A stretch of DNA of 64,000 nucleotides from positions 62,001 through 126,000 of the forward strand of contig JAIOKI010000019.1 of NCBI GenBank assembly GCA_028335825.1, read 5' to 3'. The notes beneath the pieces are model-generated. The model had not been told where the DNA came from. It saw only the letters and a program-made list of their open reading frames with translations, and searched no databases. The position numbers and the translations under genes are program-made. Position 1 is the first letter of the stretch; every line of letters starts with the position of its first letter. Source of the stretch: Nosema muscidifuracis (taxonomy: Eukaryota > Microsporidia > Nosematidae). This document shows positions 1 to 14,199 of this stretch, piece by piece.

Positions 1-1890
1 AGAATGAAAATAATCTTGGAATTAAATAATGTGAAAGTAAAGGCAAAATTATTTTTTTTAACTTATTCAATAATTAAACTTCAGTATCATTGTCGTAGAA
101 GAATATCAATCGATGCGACTCTTAGTAATAAATAGTTTCGCTTGTATCAAAAAGCCATAAATAAATGATAACTTTATGTATTATGATTTGGACATTGAAT
201 ATAAATAAGAAACTTATCAACAGCATGAAACCAATTTCCTAATAATAATAGAGCGTTTACATTTTACAATTATTTTTCAAATATTGTAGATATTAGCCAA
301 TTATGCTTGGATTTTTGGGCTCATACGACCAAAAAATCTTTATAAAAAACATTGAAGAAAATATCTTCAAAATATCAGGCCTTAAATAAAATTAAGGAAA
401 TATTTTTTCGTTAATTGATAATCAAAAGAAAACATTTTTTTGATTCGAATCTGTCAAAAAAATGAGCCAGTAATGAATATAATATTACTTCCAAAATATC
501 TAATGTAATGAGTCATTTAACAGTTCACTTTAATTAAGTAGTATGTAATAAATTAATCTACGAATAGACTTATATTCCCAGTAAATCAGCTATGGCTTGA
601 TAAAACAATTTTATTAACCGAAAAAAGAATATATATGGCTACTAAGAGAAATATTAAAAGTGATTTAAATTACTCGTCATAAGATCTTGAACAGGAGACT
701 GGTCGGGCTACAGAAGCTGATGGTAAAATATATAAAAACAATGTAAATTTACGTTAAAATGTGTAGAAAAAATATGGTCCCTAAAAACACCATTTTTAAA
801 AAATTGTCAATTATAGATATATTACTTATTATTAAATGATGGTCTTAATACAAAAAAAACAGTAATTTGAGAGTTACAAATTTTCTCAGAGATGTGTAGG
901 ATATATTCTAAAAAAGTAATATTTAGCATTGAAAAAAATATATGTACTTAAGATAATAGTATAACTTGACGAAAATAAATCCGGAAAACTCAAATGCAAC
1001 AGAGGTATAGACTAAAGAAAGTTTGGGTCCGGAATGGTAGAAAGAACACTTGATAGAAGGATAATAATGGTTTCTGTGAATTACATAAAAAAGATTATAG
1101 AGCTGCTGTAAAGGCACATTCATAAGAATCTATCATTCATCGCGATTTTTATAATATATTCAAGTTCGCGTGATCTATTTTTTGCACATTGTAAATCATT
1201 CCTTAGAATTTGTAAATTATATTAATTTGTTCCATACAAATCTTATTGAGAGTAATTGGTAGAGAGTAAATTAAAAAACACCTGCTATGCATAAAACTTG
1301 AGAAAATATAAATTTCTTTTTGGTAATGAGAATTTTACAAGAAAATTTATTAACTAATATATCAAAAATGATTTTTATGGAAATTATTCTTTTTATTTTC
1401 CTTTTTAATGCTAAAGATCGTCAAGTAGCCCTTTGGCCAAGCTACTTTATTGAAAAAAAATTATTTTCATATTTCTTTGAAGTTCCCATAAAACTTAAAA
1501 TTAAAAACTAAAATAGTTTTCAGATTTGATATGCTAATAATTGATTCATTCCGTTAATTTTGTCATTCATACTTGGTTATCACATCATTCTTTAGTCGGT
1601 TCCCCTACATTTTTGCCTATTAGTAATGATACTTATATAGAGACATCATTGACATAAAGTCTATAAGTTATTAACCGTGAACAAATCACCCTAACAATTT
1701 TGTTATGAACTATCACATTTGTTATGTCAATTAAATGACGTATTGAAATTGTGCAATGACAACAAGATAACATAATTAAAATTCAAAAACAAAAACTTCG
1801 CCTCATAATTTTTGAGATTAGCATCTTTTAATCATCATTAATTTTAACATTTTTAATATATGATAAAATTTATACGTAAATCATAACACG
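1..1890. other. AT-rich stretch without a recognisable gene
   Basis: No open frame over about 65 codons and no motif I recognise. A short ATG-led segment near 635-760 could be the worn start of an LTR-element gag, because Ty3-type pol remnants follow from about 1.9 kb on the same strand. That link is a guess. Confidence 0.5.
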
Positions 1891-1899
1891 GGTAAAATA

Positions 1900-4450
1900 A
1901 TAATTACAATTATAGAGATAAGCTTATATAAATTATATCAAAATTGGATAAATTGACCACAAAGAATCTTGAAATAGAATTAACGAGAAAAGAGAATAAT
2001 TTTTAATTTAAAAAAATGACAACCAATGAAAGAAGATTTAATTAAAAATAAGAAACTCGACAAAAGATGTTATTAATTATGGAAAGATATGTCTTTTGAG
2101 TCTTTAGAGGAAAATGTAACTTTGTAATCTTCTGGATAAAAAAGAAAATTAAATAGCAGCTGATTTTTAAAGAATATACAATTATCAAAATATCAAAAAG
2201 ACTTGATAACCAATAAAAGAGAATTCAAACAAGTAATTTGTAAATGTTAATCACATTGATGCCAAAGAAGATCTGCTTTATGTTACAAGAATAAAAAATC
2301 TTTTAATAATAGATCTAAGGAAGACGTTAAGATAAATAAATCCAAAAAAAATAGAAAAGGCAAATATTTTCTGAATGAAGAATATTACGTTTATATTAAT
2401 GAAAAAAATATATTTCTAGGAGCGCCGAAAAAACTCTAACTTAGAACTTTTCAAGTCAATACAAGAAAAATATATCTAGATTTTTCTGAATGGAACAAAA
2501 TTATAATAAAAGTACCGTAGTAAGTACGAAGTGATTGATATCTTCCTTAGAAACAATCACTTAAATCTGTAAATTTATCAATAATTGAACATAATATGCG
2601 GATGTAATATGATCAACTATAATCATATATAAATACATCGATTTTGTCACGAGGATAATTTCTGAATCCAACGAAATAAATAAAATTTTGGATGCGACAA
2701 AAAGATTTCACAAAAATCAAATTAACTTACCAGGATAAAAAACATGAGAAAATATTTTATATTTTACCCAAAGGAGATATTATAATAATGATGTTAGAGA
2801 ATGGTTGTGATGTCACATGTTAAAAAAGTATAACATTAAAAAAATCCAGCGAAGAATTATCAAGGAATAAAAAGGAAGAATTATTTGAAGTTAATTTAGA
2901 ATTGAAACTTTAGAAAAATAAATTAAAATACCGCAAATTTACAAAGTTAAGGTAGAAGCAGAAGTAAAAGATTGCCATGAATGCAATATCTATAATTAAA
3001 TAATCTTAGATCGTTATTAAAATCAGGTGGTAGCATAAGACTAATAACAAATATGATAATATTTAACAAATTAATAGTACTTGATAAATGGTCTTTGCCT
3101 AATATTTCAGAAATAATTTATAATTTGAAGAATCAAAGATATTTTGCCAAAATTGACTAAAAGATTTTTTCGGATTAAGATAAATAAGAAGGATTGCCGC
3201 AAACAGCATTTATAATGAAAAAAAAACAAGCTATATTAATAGAGTAGAATGCTGATGAGTTTAAAAAAACTCAATAAGTGTTTCTTAATTGTCTATGAAT
3301 ACAACGTTAGAAGAACATATAAAAGTATACTATTATGCTTATATGATAAATTTTATTTTTGGATAAAACCAAACAAGAACATGATAAAGCATAAAAAATA
3401 GTATAAAATCTTACAAATAACAATATAACATCAAATAACAAGAAAAATCACTGTGTTTAGAAATTAAAAATATAAGATAACTCTATGTATAGATAATAAG
3501 AAAACTATTAAAAGTACCTATATCAGCAGAATCAGATGGATTGAAGCAATCAACAATCTTATTTTAAAAATAATTTGTCCTAGAAACAGATGTAGAGATG
3601 TAAAGGTGAACATTTGTCAGTTGCATCACATTATGAAAGATGGGATTGATGGAAAGAAATTTTGGTTGTATTGTGAGAATTAAAACTTTGAATATTTCTT
3701 ATTAGGTGGATAGTTTAAAAATTTACCAATTTTAATTTTTGAAAGCTTCAGATGACAGAGTAACAGTACATTCTCCTAAATTTTAGCGATGAATAAAAGG
3801 ATTCAAGTGTCAAATTTTATAATTGAATAAACAAATATTGCAAAGTTTCTTATGACTACGGTCTAAGTAGAATAGAAAACAATGAAGTGGTGACAATTTA
3901 ACAAAGAAAGATTTTTCAGACTTTTATAAAAATTTAGTGAGAAATTCAAATGATATAAAAAGTTAATAGATGTATTGTATAATTAAAGTTAGTAAAAGAA
4001 ATATCAAAAAACTTTGTTTAATGCAAATGTATAATCAAATAAAAGTAAAGAACCTATGTATATTGATTTTTATGACATGTAAGAAAAAACCCTCGAATTT
4101 GACACTATAGGACCTTTAAATGCAAATACATTGTTAATGCAATGATTTTTTACATATATAGATTTTCTGAAGTATTTAAAAACAAGAAACTTCAAAATTA
4201 TAAAAGTTTTAAAAATAAATGACCAAGTAAAAATAAAAGATACTAGAAATATAATCTTAGATTGAGCATCAATAAATGGTATAGACAAAAAATAGTTTCT
4301 GTTTGAAATCATTAATCCAATGGCAGAATAGATGTGCTTTGTAAGAGAATATTACAAAATGTATAAAACATATACAATAGTATGAGTCATAGTAGTATAC
4401 ACATGACGTAAGAGAATATGAGTAAAAGAAGAGATACAAAAAAGTAAAAA
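1900..4450 (+). mobile_element. Ty3/gypsy-like LTR retrotransposon relic (pol)
   Basis: A strongly decayed fossil with many breaks and no terminal repeats that I can see. Parts recognisable by residue patterns, in the usual Ty3 order: a protease-like patch near 2.8 kb, reverse transcriptase fingers and palm around 3.0-3.4 kb (the PNISEI and YFAKID patches resemble the start of a gypsy RT), RNase H-like sequence near 3.5-3.7 kb, and an integrase core start near 4.1 kb. The order PR-RT-RH-IN supports Ty3 rather than copia. It stops where a LINE 3' fragment begins at about 4.46 kb. The heavy decay indicates an old insertion. Confidence 0.6.
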
Positions 4451-4469
4451 ATGTACAATTTGAAATGCC

Positions 4470-5040
4470 CGGAAATAAATAATGAAATACGTAAATATAA
4501 GATATATATACGATACTAATAAAGACGTAGAGATTAGGGTCGACACAGCAATTAGGACAGATATTAAAATAAAACATAACAAATCAGATATTATTGTAAT
4601 AGACAGAAGGAAGAAGGAAATATTAATAGTAGATGTGGGTATTACTACAACCAGTGAAAATTTACAGTAGGTCTAAACCGAAAAATTGAGAAAGTATGAT
4701 CTTCTTGCAAATGAATTAACACAAATTCACGGGTATAAAACGGTTATTGTGTCGTATGTATTAACATCAGATGGCGTAGTATCAATTTTTCATGATATTC
4801 ACAGAAGAAGACTGGAGATATCTGTCAAGATTAAAGCTTACATTCAGCGTATAGTCTTTTAAAAGACCTTAGAGAGTATTTCACTTGACTACATAAGACA
4901 TTGAGACCTTAATAATGGCAGCAGTCCATTTGAGGAAAACATTCTAGAAATAAAAATGCAAGAGAAGAGCCGGGCCTTAGCTGTATCAAAGCATAAACAT
5001 TTTTGGCTTCATAAATAAATTATTTTCAAATACGATAGAC
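4470..5040 (+). mobile_element. RLE-type LINE, 3' fragment with endonuclease domain
   Basis: A short open stretch at 4482-4670 and the following frame carry a restriction-like endonuclease domain of the kind found at the C-terminus of R2/R4/Dong-type LINEs. The visible pattern is a DIIVIDRRKKEILIVDVG core, then an E..K..KYDLLANEL helix at about 4676-4715, then a YKT-like strand. The same domain recurs near 16.9-17.1 kb (plus) and at 10.8-11.1 and 23.85-24.05 kb (minus), so this is a repeated LINE family in this genome. The fragment ends in a short stem-like 3' tail near 4970-5020. The upstream parts of the LINE are missing here. Confidence 0.7.
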
Positions 5041-5620
5041 TAGAACAAATTATAAAAGTATAATTTTTAAGATTTCTATTCATCTTTAATTCATTATATG
5101 TTTCAAGTATATCATATGATATCTATTTTGGTCAGAATATTACTCTATATATGTGCTTAAGTCTACAAGAATGCACCAGTACAGTTACAGTTGTTTATTT
5201 TCTTGATTTTTCCTCACGCCATTTTCCATAGATAGATTCACTCTAGTGAGAGATGAGAAGAGTACGGAAATTAGCATAAATAGATTATTGTTGGTTAAAT
5301 ATTGTATTCAAAATAACACTGAATCCTAAGTTTAGCCTGCTTTGGAATATGTAATTTTATAATTAAATGAAAACATAGAAGCAATCTAATATATTTTTAT
5401 GTCTCTGTTTTTAATTTTCAAATTTAACATTTAAACAGATAAAATTAGCAACCTGATATTTGTGCTAAAGAAAAGTCTATATAAAATATTGTTATAATAT
5501 TATCTTCCTCAATAATCAAAGCTATATATTTTGATAAATATACACATGGGGTTCCTGAAAGCCATGGTTCTAACTTACGCAGGAGCTGATGTTCGTTGCT
5601 TTAATAATGTTTGAGTATTT
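5041..5620. other. AT-rich spacer between two LINE fragments
   Basis: No gene, RNA or repeat recognised. The spacer separates the RLE-LINE tail from the CCHC-type LINE copy that starts near 5.62 kb. Confidence 0.5.
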
Positions 5621-5623
5621 TGA

Positions 5624-7318
5624 ATTATTAAAGGTATTTATTACACTACCGTGCGAGTTAAAATCGCTGGTGATACAAGCAGTGGCTATAGCTACAGAAA
5701 AGGTGTGAGACAAGGATGCCCTTGTTCTCCAATGTTGTTTAATTTGTTTATTAATGACATTTTTGATGACATGACAAAAGTGATTGTACCTCGATCAACA
5801 ATAGCAATACCAGGACTGATGTTTGCAGATGACATAGTTGTCTTCGGTGATTCAAAAAATGATTTGGAACTAAAAATTCAACAAATCAGTAAATGGGCAG
5901 TTGACAATCAAATGAGAGTTAACTGTAACAAAAGTGGTATTCTCGTGTGGAATACCAATACAAGCTATGAGTCAGAAGATATCTCTATAGATATTGACTT
6001 CGGAAAGATCTGTGAAGTCACAGAATACAGGTATTTGGGTGTTTTGATTAAAAGAAGCACCCTCGAAGATCATCTTGTAAAAGATGGAGCCTTTAGAGGC
6101 AAAAAAGCATTAGAAGCATTGAAACCAAAGCTTCTTAACAAGAGTATATGTATTCCGTTTAAGGGAATACTAATAAAGAATGTACTAGTACCTGCACTCA
6201 TGTACGGTAGTGAGTTATGGGGAATGTCTAGCACAAGATCAGGGAGAATCAGTAGGATTCTCAGAAAAGCTGTTCGGATGATATTCTGGACAAAAATAGT
6301 TCCATTAGATAGGATAATGGATGAGTTCTGTATTAACAGGATTCAAATACAAGCAGCTCTAAATCGCTTTAGAGCATTAAGGAAGTGGAAACACAACAAA
6401 ACTATAATCTCGGAATTTGTAGAACAAGTTCCAAGAGCCAAAAAGACTACATGGAGTTCAAGAACTCGACGGTGGTGTAAAAGATATGTCGGACACGACT
6501 ATGAAATTATTGACTACAAAGTAGCCAAACAAAGAATAATAGAGGTATTAAAAGATAAGAGATCTTATAATACTACCATAGCATCCTCACTAGCAGCACA
6601 GTATGGTATATTTGAGTCTCAACTCAAGTAAATAAGAGACAGATAAGGAATTACACTAAAGTAAGGTGTAATTTAATTAGATGATCTTCTGCGTTAGCTA
6701 ATGCTCGTAGAATCCCTCAGTATTATAGAGAACATTGCTTTCTATGTGAGGGAGAACAGGAAAATCTTGAACATTTCCTGTTAGATTGTCCATCCTTATC
6801 TGAGACAAGATCTCTTTATGAGAACAAAATTACAGAGTTAAATTCTTTAACTCTAACAAAAATAGAACGAGTTAAGATGATCATTGGTAATATCAATGAC
6901 ATTAAAACTTCACCAACAGGAAGAAAAGCTCTACTTGCAAGAGTAGAATTTCTTGATAAAATGATAGTACAAAGATATATCATTGTACAACAAAAGTGTA
7001 GACTTCATGTCTCATCAGAGTAAATCTGATACAAAAGTAGCTAATTTATTAGCAACAAAAGAATTAAATTATGACCTGGGAGGGGTTTGGCTTAAAGCTG
7101 CATATTTTGCCGTAGCATTCCGCTGAACTGAGTTGTGTTCTTAATTGGTGTATTGAACCAGGCGATAACCCAAAATCCTGCTGAACGCAGGTCTCAGTCT
7201 TTATGACTGAAGGATTTTAACTAATCCTAAGGGGTTCTCAATCTTCCTACAAGCAAGGCCTTCATGGTATGCTAGTGTGTGTCACATAATATTGGATGTA
7301 GAAGTTTTTACTCGCTAT
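5624..7318 (+). mobile_element. Non-LTR retrotransposon (LINE) copy A, 5'-truncated, CCHC type
   Basis: A 326-codon frame (5651-6631, GTG at its track start, so not a true start) holds the second half of a LINE reverse transcriptase. The QGCPCSPMLFN block lies at residues 21-31 and the catalytic FADD at 58-61, followed by thumb-like sequence with GVLIKRS and LVPALMYGSELWGMS. After this frame the sequence continues to a C-terminal zinc knuckle, C-x2-C-x7-H-x4-C, at about 6735-6795, and the coding part closes at 7021. The first RT blocks are absent, so the copy is 5'-truncated. Relative to copy B at 50.26-51.42 kb it lacks about 17 bases near 6630, which ends the open frame early. No endonuclease domain follows the knuckle, which points to an APE-type lineage rather than the RLE LINEs nearby. 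The 3' untranslated part (7022-7318) is nearly the same as in copy B, so both insertions are recent. Confidence 0.85.
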
Positions 7319-7329
7319 GAAAATTATTT

Positions 7330-10300
7330 GGAGATATTTTTTGTTAGAAGTTTTTTATATTTTACCTGAAAGAAATCTATAGCAAAACAAGTAAAAACTT
7401 TAAAAAATTTTAGAGCTATTGGGTTAAGAATGAGTTTTTATAATTAAAGAATTTGAATGTGAAATTAAAACATTATAGAACAAAAAGGTAGTTGACAATA
7501 CATATATTATGCCATAAGTTTTCAAGTAAAAGTTGAAGTTAAAGTATAGAGATTGTTAAAAAAGAATATATGCAAAAATGAAAAATTTAATTGGTTGAAT
7601 AATGTTAGACCAGTAATCAAACCATATATTTCTTTGAGATTTACAACTATTTTAATGATACTTAACCAAATTTCATTTATAGTATACCTTTTATAGGCAA
7701 AAATATCTGAATTAGATATGATGAAAACAGCATTTAGAATAAATAATAAAACTTATGAATGAACAAAATTGCTAATTAGTTAAAACTTACTTTTTTGTTT
7801 AAAAATAGTAAATAATAATCTAGATTCAAAAATTAAAATGATATGTTTTGCATATGTTGATAATATTCTAATATACTCAAAAACTAAAGAAGAACATATT
7901 AAACGTTGAAAGTTTCTGTTTGAAATCAATAAAGTAGGATTTACTACAAATGAGATGAAATCGAAAATGAAATTTTGCAACTTAGGTTATAGGAAAATAA
8001 AACTAACTTTTAATTAATAAAACAGAAAGTATCAGATAATTTTCCAGACAAAAAAATATATATCTCGTTCGGAAATTATAGAAAATTTATAGAGAACTAC
8101 ACTAAGTTGACTCAGAGTCGTTATTGTTGATAAAGAAAAAAAATTCAATTTGAGTTAAGAACAGAAAGAGAAGTTAAAAAATAAAAAAAATAGTTAGTAC
8201 AAAATGTTTGCATCAGCAGAATATTAAACAACATGATGTTTTTATTACAGATGAATTTAATAACTCGAAGATTTTTTTGTGCTAATCCATACAATTAAAA
8301 AAACAATTGCTTTTGAACAACGAAAATTGAGGAATGCAGAATTTTAGTATAGCGAAGAAAAAAAATTCTTGAAGTTTTATGGTCATTAAGCGGTTATAAT
8401 ATTTTAAATGTGACTAAAAATTGATTCGCACAGAGATCATAAGTTTCACGAAACTATAAATACAAACGGTAATATATATTTTAGCAGAATGTTAAGATGA
8501 AAAAACGAATCCGGATGCATGATTTTGGGGCTAAATATAAGAAACCAAAAAAATTAAAACATAGAATGCTCTTTTTAAAAGTTTAAATGAATCAAGTAAA
8601 AAAGAGTATTTAATAAATACAATTTTTAAGGTGCAGGAAGATTGTTTACAGAGTAGAAAAACTAACTTAAAGATTTTAAGAAGGATAAACGGAATAACAA
8701 CGAAACAGATTAAAGAAATATTAAACATATGGCTAGATGTAAACAGTAAATTTTTACATGTCTAAATATATTTATACATTTAGAAGCGTTTGAACCAGAA
8801 GAGAAAGAATCCTTAATATAACTGAACTATTGAGTGGTAAATATGCTACTACAGTCGATTGTTTTTTAATATTTGAATTTGCGAAAGTATTCGATATTAG
8901 AGCAATGAAAAATGTACTTAACTATGAAAAGATTCGTATTAGACAAAGATTAATAGAATATTACCGATATTATTAAAGGCTGAATGAAAATCAATTTTAA
9001 TCATATAATGTCTAGTCATCATTGTTGTTTAAATGAAAAATTAGGACAAGGCTTGAGAAAATAAGATAATAAAATCAGGTTTAAATTATGTGTATAAAGA
9101 GTATTTGAAGTAGTTAATGTGGCATTTCATTTCTATTCTGAAATAACACAAATAATATTTAACATGGAAATTTTAAATGAAGTAAAAAAAGAAATTTAGA
9201 AAAATGTGTTTAAAGAATAACAAATTTCTCAATTATAGTAATTATAAAAATTACAATTAAATGATAAAATTTTGATTTAAGATGTCGCACATAAATTTAA
9301 ATATTAGCCTAGATGTATATTAGGAATACATGAGCCAACTTAAAAAAATCACAGGTATTAATTTTTAATTGTGAGATGGTATACTGTTATAATATCATAA
9401 TTTTCTGTTTTATTAAATGCCCTAAACTTATCAATGTTTAACAATGAGATTTATTCGAATGCATTAAATCTAATCTAAGACGTAATGTAATGAATCACTT
9501 CTATTAACTTTAAAACTAAAAACCAATTTCAAATATTTTTAAGTATAATAAATTACAATAGACATTTTGTTGAATTATTATCATAAATGATTTTTTAGTT
9601 GTTTAAATTACTTCAAAGAATTTAACTCATTTTTGACTAATTAAAATAATGAAAAATTCTAAGATTTAAAGTCATAATTAAATTTTACTTGACTTTATCA
9701 ATAACTGATTTGAATAAGGATTTAAATTTAGACAGGTTCTCTAAATATTGGCCTGTAAGCGAGCTTTATAATGAATGAAAATCCTGTTGCTTATTTATCA
9801 GAAACTCTAAATATACATAAAGAAATTATCGAATGGCATTATACTTCTTCACCTGGAAAGTTTAGCAATGATACAATAGAGATAAAAAATTGGTTATATT
9901 TGGTATTTATTATTCTAGTAAAAGCATTTTAAGGAATTTTAAGTTCAAAATATTAAAATTTATAAAAAAATCAAAAAAATAAATAAGTGATAATAACAAA
10001 GAGTTTTATATGTTTTGTTAAGTAGATAATGCAAACAATAAAATAAAAGAACATTCACATTCAATATAATTAGTAAATCAATGGTGGGATTGAAAGAGCC
10101 AATAGAAAAATAGGAGAAGTACTAATAGACTTACTAGAAATGTTATAAGAAGGATTTAAGAAGCATATAATAATACAGTAGATCATTGAATAAATTTTAC
10201 CAAATGAAGTTTTCTTGTATGAAAATAAAGACGAATATTAAAACATAAACTATAATATTCAGAAAATTTTAAAGACGATGATATTGTTATAATTAGAAAA

Positions 10301-10480
10301 ACTAAGTACTTAAAGATGAATATTGAATGCGAAGAGATTAAAAATATCGTAGGGTGTTTTGTATATGATATCGCTATAAAAATAGAAAACTGATAAAATA
10401 CATCAGTCAACCTAAGATGCTTAGTGAAAATATTGATGTTACACATTCATTTTCTGGTCTCTGAAATGAAATATGGTACT
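7330..10480 (+). mobile_element. Ty3/gypsy-like LTR retrotransposon relics, one or two copies
   Basis: A decayed fossil with many breaks. The RT catalytic patch resembling YVDDILIYSKTKEEH lies near 7853-7895, and RNase H-like sequence near 8300-8390. A second RNase H-like patch (PVAYLSETL) follows near 9780, and an integrase patch (NGGIERANRKIGEVL) near 10085-10130. Because RNase H-like sequence appears twice, there may be two old copies, one joined onto or inserted in the other. No LTRs recognised. The section at 8.7-9.7 kb has no assignable part. Confidence 0.55.
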
Positions 10481-10779
10481 ATTAGAATAAGACATTTTTA
10501 GATTTTAAATGAACGTTAAATTTTTTATATATATAGATAAATTAGTATTAAATAAAAATTGTTGACTAAAAGATCAAATTTTTGATTCATTGAAGGCTAA
10601 TTTCCACTCTTTTTTATTATACTGTTTAATTTATCCAAGAAAATATTATCTTAGTTTCTATATTCTTGGAAAATTCTACTTTTGTATCTCTATCTCAGTT
10701 ACCTCTTTGATTTTTAAATAATATGATATCAAGTATTTTCTTAAGAGGTATTTACTTAATATATGCCTTGATTCAATTA

Positions 10780-11620
10780 TATACATAAAAGGAGCTTTTT
10801 GTTTTTTGCAATTAATTTCGTTTTTATATCGTCTCAAGAGATTACATAAGGTATATGATTTTTATTTACCATTTGTATGCCAAGATTAGCTTATTTAATA
10901 GTATATCATACTTTTTTAATTTTTTCTAATTTGAGTTGATTTAAATCATCAAATGATGTTACACATATTTTTACTACAATTAATTCATTCATTTTCTTGT
11001 GAATAGCAACATATTAGACTTATTATGTTTAATCCTACATTTATCTTAATATTGGTGGTCCCTCTTGATCTTAACCCATTTGTTTTCTAATATCTGTTGC
11101 ATCAAATAATTTTTAAATTTCTTATATAAGAGAATATGTATTAACTTTCATTGTGACTACACATATAGTCGTTTCCTGGCATTTCCCACATTTTTTTTCA
11201 AGTGAACTGCAGTTTTTATAGTTTTATTGCAGTGCGTGCAAATTTCTATTTTATAAAAAGCACAATTTTGCTTAGTCTTTAATTTTATTATTTTTATGCC
11301 AAATTGATGATTTTTAATAAAACTTTTATTTTTTAGCCACTCGAATAACTTCTTGCGTTATTTTGTTATTTAATTGTGCTTTATGACCTGTATCAATCCA
11401 TCTATACCGTATTCTTGCAAATTATATAAGTTTTAATATTGCCGCTCTTCTTTATAATTTTTTTCAGACTGGATTCAAATATGTTCTTTAGCTTAAGGAG
11501 AAGTAGCTCTGGTTATATTCAATCATATAAGATTCCTTTTAGTTCTTATACGATTATGTATATTTTATTTTGTACATGCAGGTTGTAAAAATGTTGTGTT
11601 TAATTAAAAAGCCTAATGTA
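10780..11620 (-). mobile_element. RLE-type LINE, 3' fragment (minus strand)
   Basis: Read on the minus strand, 11.4-11.2 kb gives a cysteine/histidine knuckle (CTHC...H...C) preceded by a basic segment, and 11.05-10.85 kb gives a worn restriction-like endonuclease domain (ELIVVKICVTS, then a Leu/Lys-rich helix, then IPYVIS). This is the same architecture as the fragment at 4.47-5.04 kb, with several stops in the frame. The boundaries are approximate. Confidence 0.55.
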
Positions 11621-11949
11621 ATGGTCTAAGAGGATCAGTTGTATAATTTTGCTCAAAAAGTAATAGATTGGAAAATTTTACCCAATGGACAAGATTATGT
11701 ATAAAAATTCAGAAGCTAACCTAATATTCAAAGAAAAAATTAAAATTATTTCAATAAAATGTTAAAATATAATATCAGAATAAATCTGTTGGATAGTCTA
11801 TTATTGAAATTCCAAAAAAACTATTTTAATCTTTGTATCTTTTCAATTTTACTTTATTGTTGATAATTCGACTGCTTGCGTATTAACATAAAATTCGAAA
11901 TTTACAAACCTTTATATGGAAAACATTTTTATGTATGTAACTTAATGTT

Positions 11950-12560
11950 AAAATTCTATCATAACACTTGTTCTCATTTCATTTATAAATGTGACACCCT
12001 ATTATTAAATTTGCTACAATTGTAGGAATTATAATGTCTGCCTTTTTTGTAATTACTCAAGAAAAAGCTTGAATAATTTATCATACACCTCAACAATACA
12101 AAGAGCATCAGTCTTATTTCGCAAGAGCTCTTTCTATATGAGGTTCAATTTAATTGATTATAAGAAGTTTTGTCTGTCTCAATCAAAGTTCTAGAACCGC
12201 TCATATCTCGGAACTAGTATAGTTCTTTTAACATTTTCATAAATTTATTTATAATTTTATTAAAAGTACGAGAATTTATATTCGTTTCTTGATTTATCGC
12301 TGTCTATGGTGTATTTAGCGACAATTTAAGTACAACTTTAAACATTAAAGAATATAAAGTTTAAATTCATAAAAAAGTTATAATTTTTAATTCTCGGGCT
12401 AAATCGATGCATGAAGCAATTAATATTGAAACATCTTTTTCTCATTCAATAAACGCCTCATTTATAGCATTTTTGAATCTTCAAAAAAATTGCTATTAAT
12501 TTCAGATCCGTTATTCTTTTCATCTCAACTTCTAATTTATTTAAATTCATTTTAAGAGTA
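11950..12560 (-). mobile_element. ISXO2/Merlin-like transposase relic (minus strand)
   Basis: The minus strand contains patches that fit the ISXO2-type DDE domain: a TLIETDKTSYN segment at about 12.16-12.19 kb, where the family has its first catalytic Asp block (VEIDES-like), then a TKKADIIIPTIVANLIIGCHIY segment near 12.0-12.05 kb, where the family has its R-x-T-L-x-x-I-x-x-x-I-x-x-G block. It is clearly broken. The copy at 39.7-40.55 kb shows the same family more plainly and supports this call. No terminal repeats seen. Confidence 0.4.
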
Positions 12561-12569
12561 AAAATAAAA

Positions 12570-14190
12570 ATTATTTATATATTTTGGAAGGAAGATAAAA
12601 ATATTATCTATCTCAACCAAAAGGTAATAAATTATAATATTCAGCATATTTCGTGAAAAATTAACAGATACGTTTTTATTAGTCATTCTTCGTAGGTAAC
12701 CAGTACCTGAAAAATAATAGCCCTGATTGAGGAGAAGTATTAATTTTTTTTGAATCTACCAAATCCATGAGAGGTTAACTTTTGTTCTGATATTGTTTTA
12801 CTTTGTCGATGTGAGATGCTGTCGGCATTTTATTTATTTTTGATTTACATCTCTGTTTTTTTCTTTTTTACCCTAATTGATAAATCGAAATATCTTTAAT
12901 TTAAATAAATGAAAAATTAAAATAATATATATTTTCTTAGAAATTTTATTTATTTTGTTAAATAGTAATTTGCTAGGAACACATGTTAATTTTATAAGTC
13001 TTTTCTGTACAATTATATTTACTGTTAAACTTAATAAGTCAAAAAAATCTTATTTAAGTATAAGAAAATATCATCTTAGATAATATCACCAACTTTTATA
13101 TTGAAGGAGAAGATAAAGATGCATTTTAAGAAGTACCTTAATAAATGCCAACATGATAACAGCAATGAAAACGCTGGAAATTTTGTCGAAAATTTACAAA
13201 TTTTATTCTAGGGTATTTCTAAAGAACTATAGAACAAGAGCTTAAAAACTATATCCATATATAATTTGTGATTAATGCAGATGCTGTGTTCTACTTCAAA
13301 AAACATTAAAAGCTGTATTTACAAGTGCTAAGTTGTTGAGTGTTAGAATGAAAACGTATTCACAAAAGAAATGATGTTTATTTATATAACATAATCTAAT
13401 CTATATAAAAATTTGCCTTTTACTTATGTTAGATTTAAAGTAAAAATATTTAATATTAAATATATAAAAATGTGTACTTTTTAACATTAAATATTTTTAA
13501 AATTATTTTCTGAGTTTAAAGCGAAAAAAATAACAAATTGAAAGAAAATAATAATATTATTCAATCATCTGATAAGAATTTGTATTATACGAAGCTATGT
13601 TTTTAGCTAGAGAAAATACAGATGTTAATTGTACTTAAAAAGCTCTCAAACATTTTAATGAAATCGCTATTTTTGATATTTAACGTGAATGTATTTTTAT
13701 AAATACTTGTGTATGCATCTAGTAAATAGAATAAAATGTAAATCTCTTATTAAGTAGTATTACTAGCTGAAATATTTATACCTTTAACTATTGAACAACA
13801 AATTAAAAAAAAAATAATATTTAGATCACGAAACCAGATTTATATTACCATCATTAGAATGTTTATCTAAAGAGATGTTTCTTTATTTAACTAATAAATT
13901 ATCAGAGAATGATCAAAATATCTATGATAATAAGCATTGAGAAAGTAAGATCTTATAATGATTGAAATAAATCTTATGACTATTTTTGAGAATCATAAAT
14001 TTTGTTAAAATTTTAGAATGTATTATAAAAGTATCCGCTAATAAAACAATACTACATGACTTAAAATAACCTTATTCTTACAATATAAGAATGTATGATT
14101 ATGTGTGTCGGCAAAACAGATCTGTAAATTTCTGTTTATTTTCTATTTAAAATCATATTAGTTTATATAGATGAAAGTTTATACGACAAA
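12570..14190. other. AT-rich stretch without a recognisable gene
   Basis: I see no coding pattern, RNA or clear repeat. It is probably decayed transposon DNA between the ISXO2-like relic and the LINE that starts at about 14.2 kb. Confidence 0.5.
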
Positions 14191-14199
14191 ATAATTATA

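Noticed and set aside
4070-4582. Three minus-strand frames of 76-102 codons, hydrophobic
   Set aside because: Antisense to Ty3 integrase and LINE remnants on the plus strand.
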